A stretch of DNA of 64,000 nt from NCBI GenBank assembly GCA_012845835.1, contig JABAKD010000011.1, positions 312,501 through 376,500 on the forward strand. Direction: 5' to 3'. The stretch comes from Undaria pinnatifida. Lineage: Eukaryota; Sar; Phaeophyceae; Laminariales; Alariaceae. Positions 63,290 to 64,000 of this stretch are shown piece after piece (positions within the stretch are counted from its first letter, which is position 1; each line of letters opens with the position of its first letter). A model generated the notes under the pieces. That model saw only the letters and a list, made by a program, of their open reading frames with translations. It was not told where the DNA came from and did not search any database. The position numbers and the translations under genes were made by a program.

Positions 63290-64000
63290 CTACACGTCAA
63301 GGATTCTGACGCCGTCAACCTCTAGATATAACAATTTTAAGGCTACACTTCCACTTTTGGGACAAGTGACTTGGAATTAGTACAAAATAGTGGCTCCGCG
63401 GAAGTGCAGTGCTAAAATCTGGAAATCGGTGATGTTGAAACTGTCGTTTGTGACGAACGGACCACGCGGGGCAATAGCAGCGAAAAGGACAACATCGCAA
63501 GCAGCAGCCTGTCAAAACTCAAAAGCTCGACAACAACACTGGCTTGTGGACGAGCTTCTAGCACCACATACTACACGTGGTAACTACTGTACAGGCAGTA
63601 GAGGTACGAGTAGTACATGTCGTAGTGGTGAGGAGGAATGCCATCGTCGCAGCGTTTACGTGGTGAGAGTGTCGCCACCACCACTACTACTACAACAGCC
63701 ACTGCATCTTTGAGGAGAGGACCGCCGAACAAAAAAACAGAACCAGGGCTGCACAGCACAATAAATTCAGCTCCTGGGGAGACTGACTTGCTACATTCAA
63801 GCCTTGGCAGCAGGCGAACAACTTCAATCTGTGAGTGGTATTCAAGCATACCGAGAAACTCTCCTATTAATAGGTCTAGTCAGGTCTCTAGTCGGTGGTG
63901 GATGGGGTCGTGACGCGCGGTGAGGTGCTGCAGCCTACGCCACAAATAAAGCAAACGCCACCAGGCATTTTCACATCTTTTTTTTCGCATTTTTTTCATC
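63290..64000. other. Window end, no supported gene
   Basis: A frame is open on the plus strand from about 63390 to 63713, but it has no ATG at its start, no recognisable motif and mixed composition. A short ACCACCACTACT tract is at 63670-63690. The end of the window is T-rich. Confidence 0.5.

Noticed and set aside
63390-63713. A 107-codon plus-strand frame near the window end
   Set aside because: No ATG at its start, no motif, and its last third is a simple CCACCACTACT tract.

Overview
The window is eukaryotic nuclear DNA. Genes are cut into many GT-AG exons. The exons are GC-rich and carry long G runs and poly-Ala/Gln/Gly tracts. Introns and intergenic DNA are crowded with microsatellites, minisatellites and small non-autonomous retroelements. 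Only two genes can be supported in 64 kb. The compartment is clear, but the taxon is inference: a stramenopile, perhaps a brown alga, fits the GC-rich exons, kilobase introns and satellite load. No marker gene fixes it.

Region 1 (about 0.8-26.6 kb, + strand) is one gene of at least 17 exons. Every exon junction keeps the reading frame, giving 6,267 nt of coding sequence (2,088 codons plus stop, counted from position 792). It has an N-terminal PDZ domain rebuilt across an intron, long low-complexity and helical stretches, and a C-terminal RING-H2 finger that ends one residue before the stop. The layout (helical body plus C-terminal RING with a very long first zinc loop) recalls CORVET/HOPS subunits such as VPS8, but this cannot be shown from sequence alone. 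Its introns hold a dispersed repeat (called R2 here) and several decayed copies of its own exon edges.

Region 2 (26.6-35.4 kb) lies between the two convergent genes and holds no supported gene. It contains a 1-kb minisatellite of the 8-mer TAATGTCT and many smaller tandem repeats.

Region 3 (61.2 down to 35.4 kb, - strand) is a small ankyrin-repeat gene of four exons whose phases match (226 aa if it starts at the ATG at 61197). Exons 1 and 2 are separated by an intron of about 20 kb. That intron is a nest of mobile DNA: (a) TRIM-A, a miniature LTR element family of about 370-400 bp with four full copies, one solo LTR and one diverged copy; (b) TRIM-B, a 745-bp element with two 269-bp LTRs and a perfect 4-bp target duplication; (c) a tRNA-derived SINE family; (d) MITE-like elements; (e) a broken hAT transposase fragment. 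Both TRIM families share a primer-binding site that matches the 3' end expected of a eukaryotic tRNA-Ser.

Region 4 (61.2-64 kb) upstream of the ankyrin gene has relics of its first exon, a small MITE candidate and no supported gene.

The most interesting signals are the two TRIM families with a common tRNA-Ser-type primer site and the repeated exon-edge relics in introns of both genes, one of which has grown into a minisatellite.
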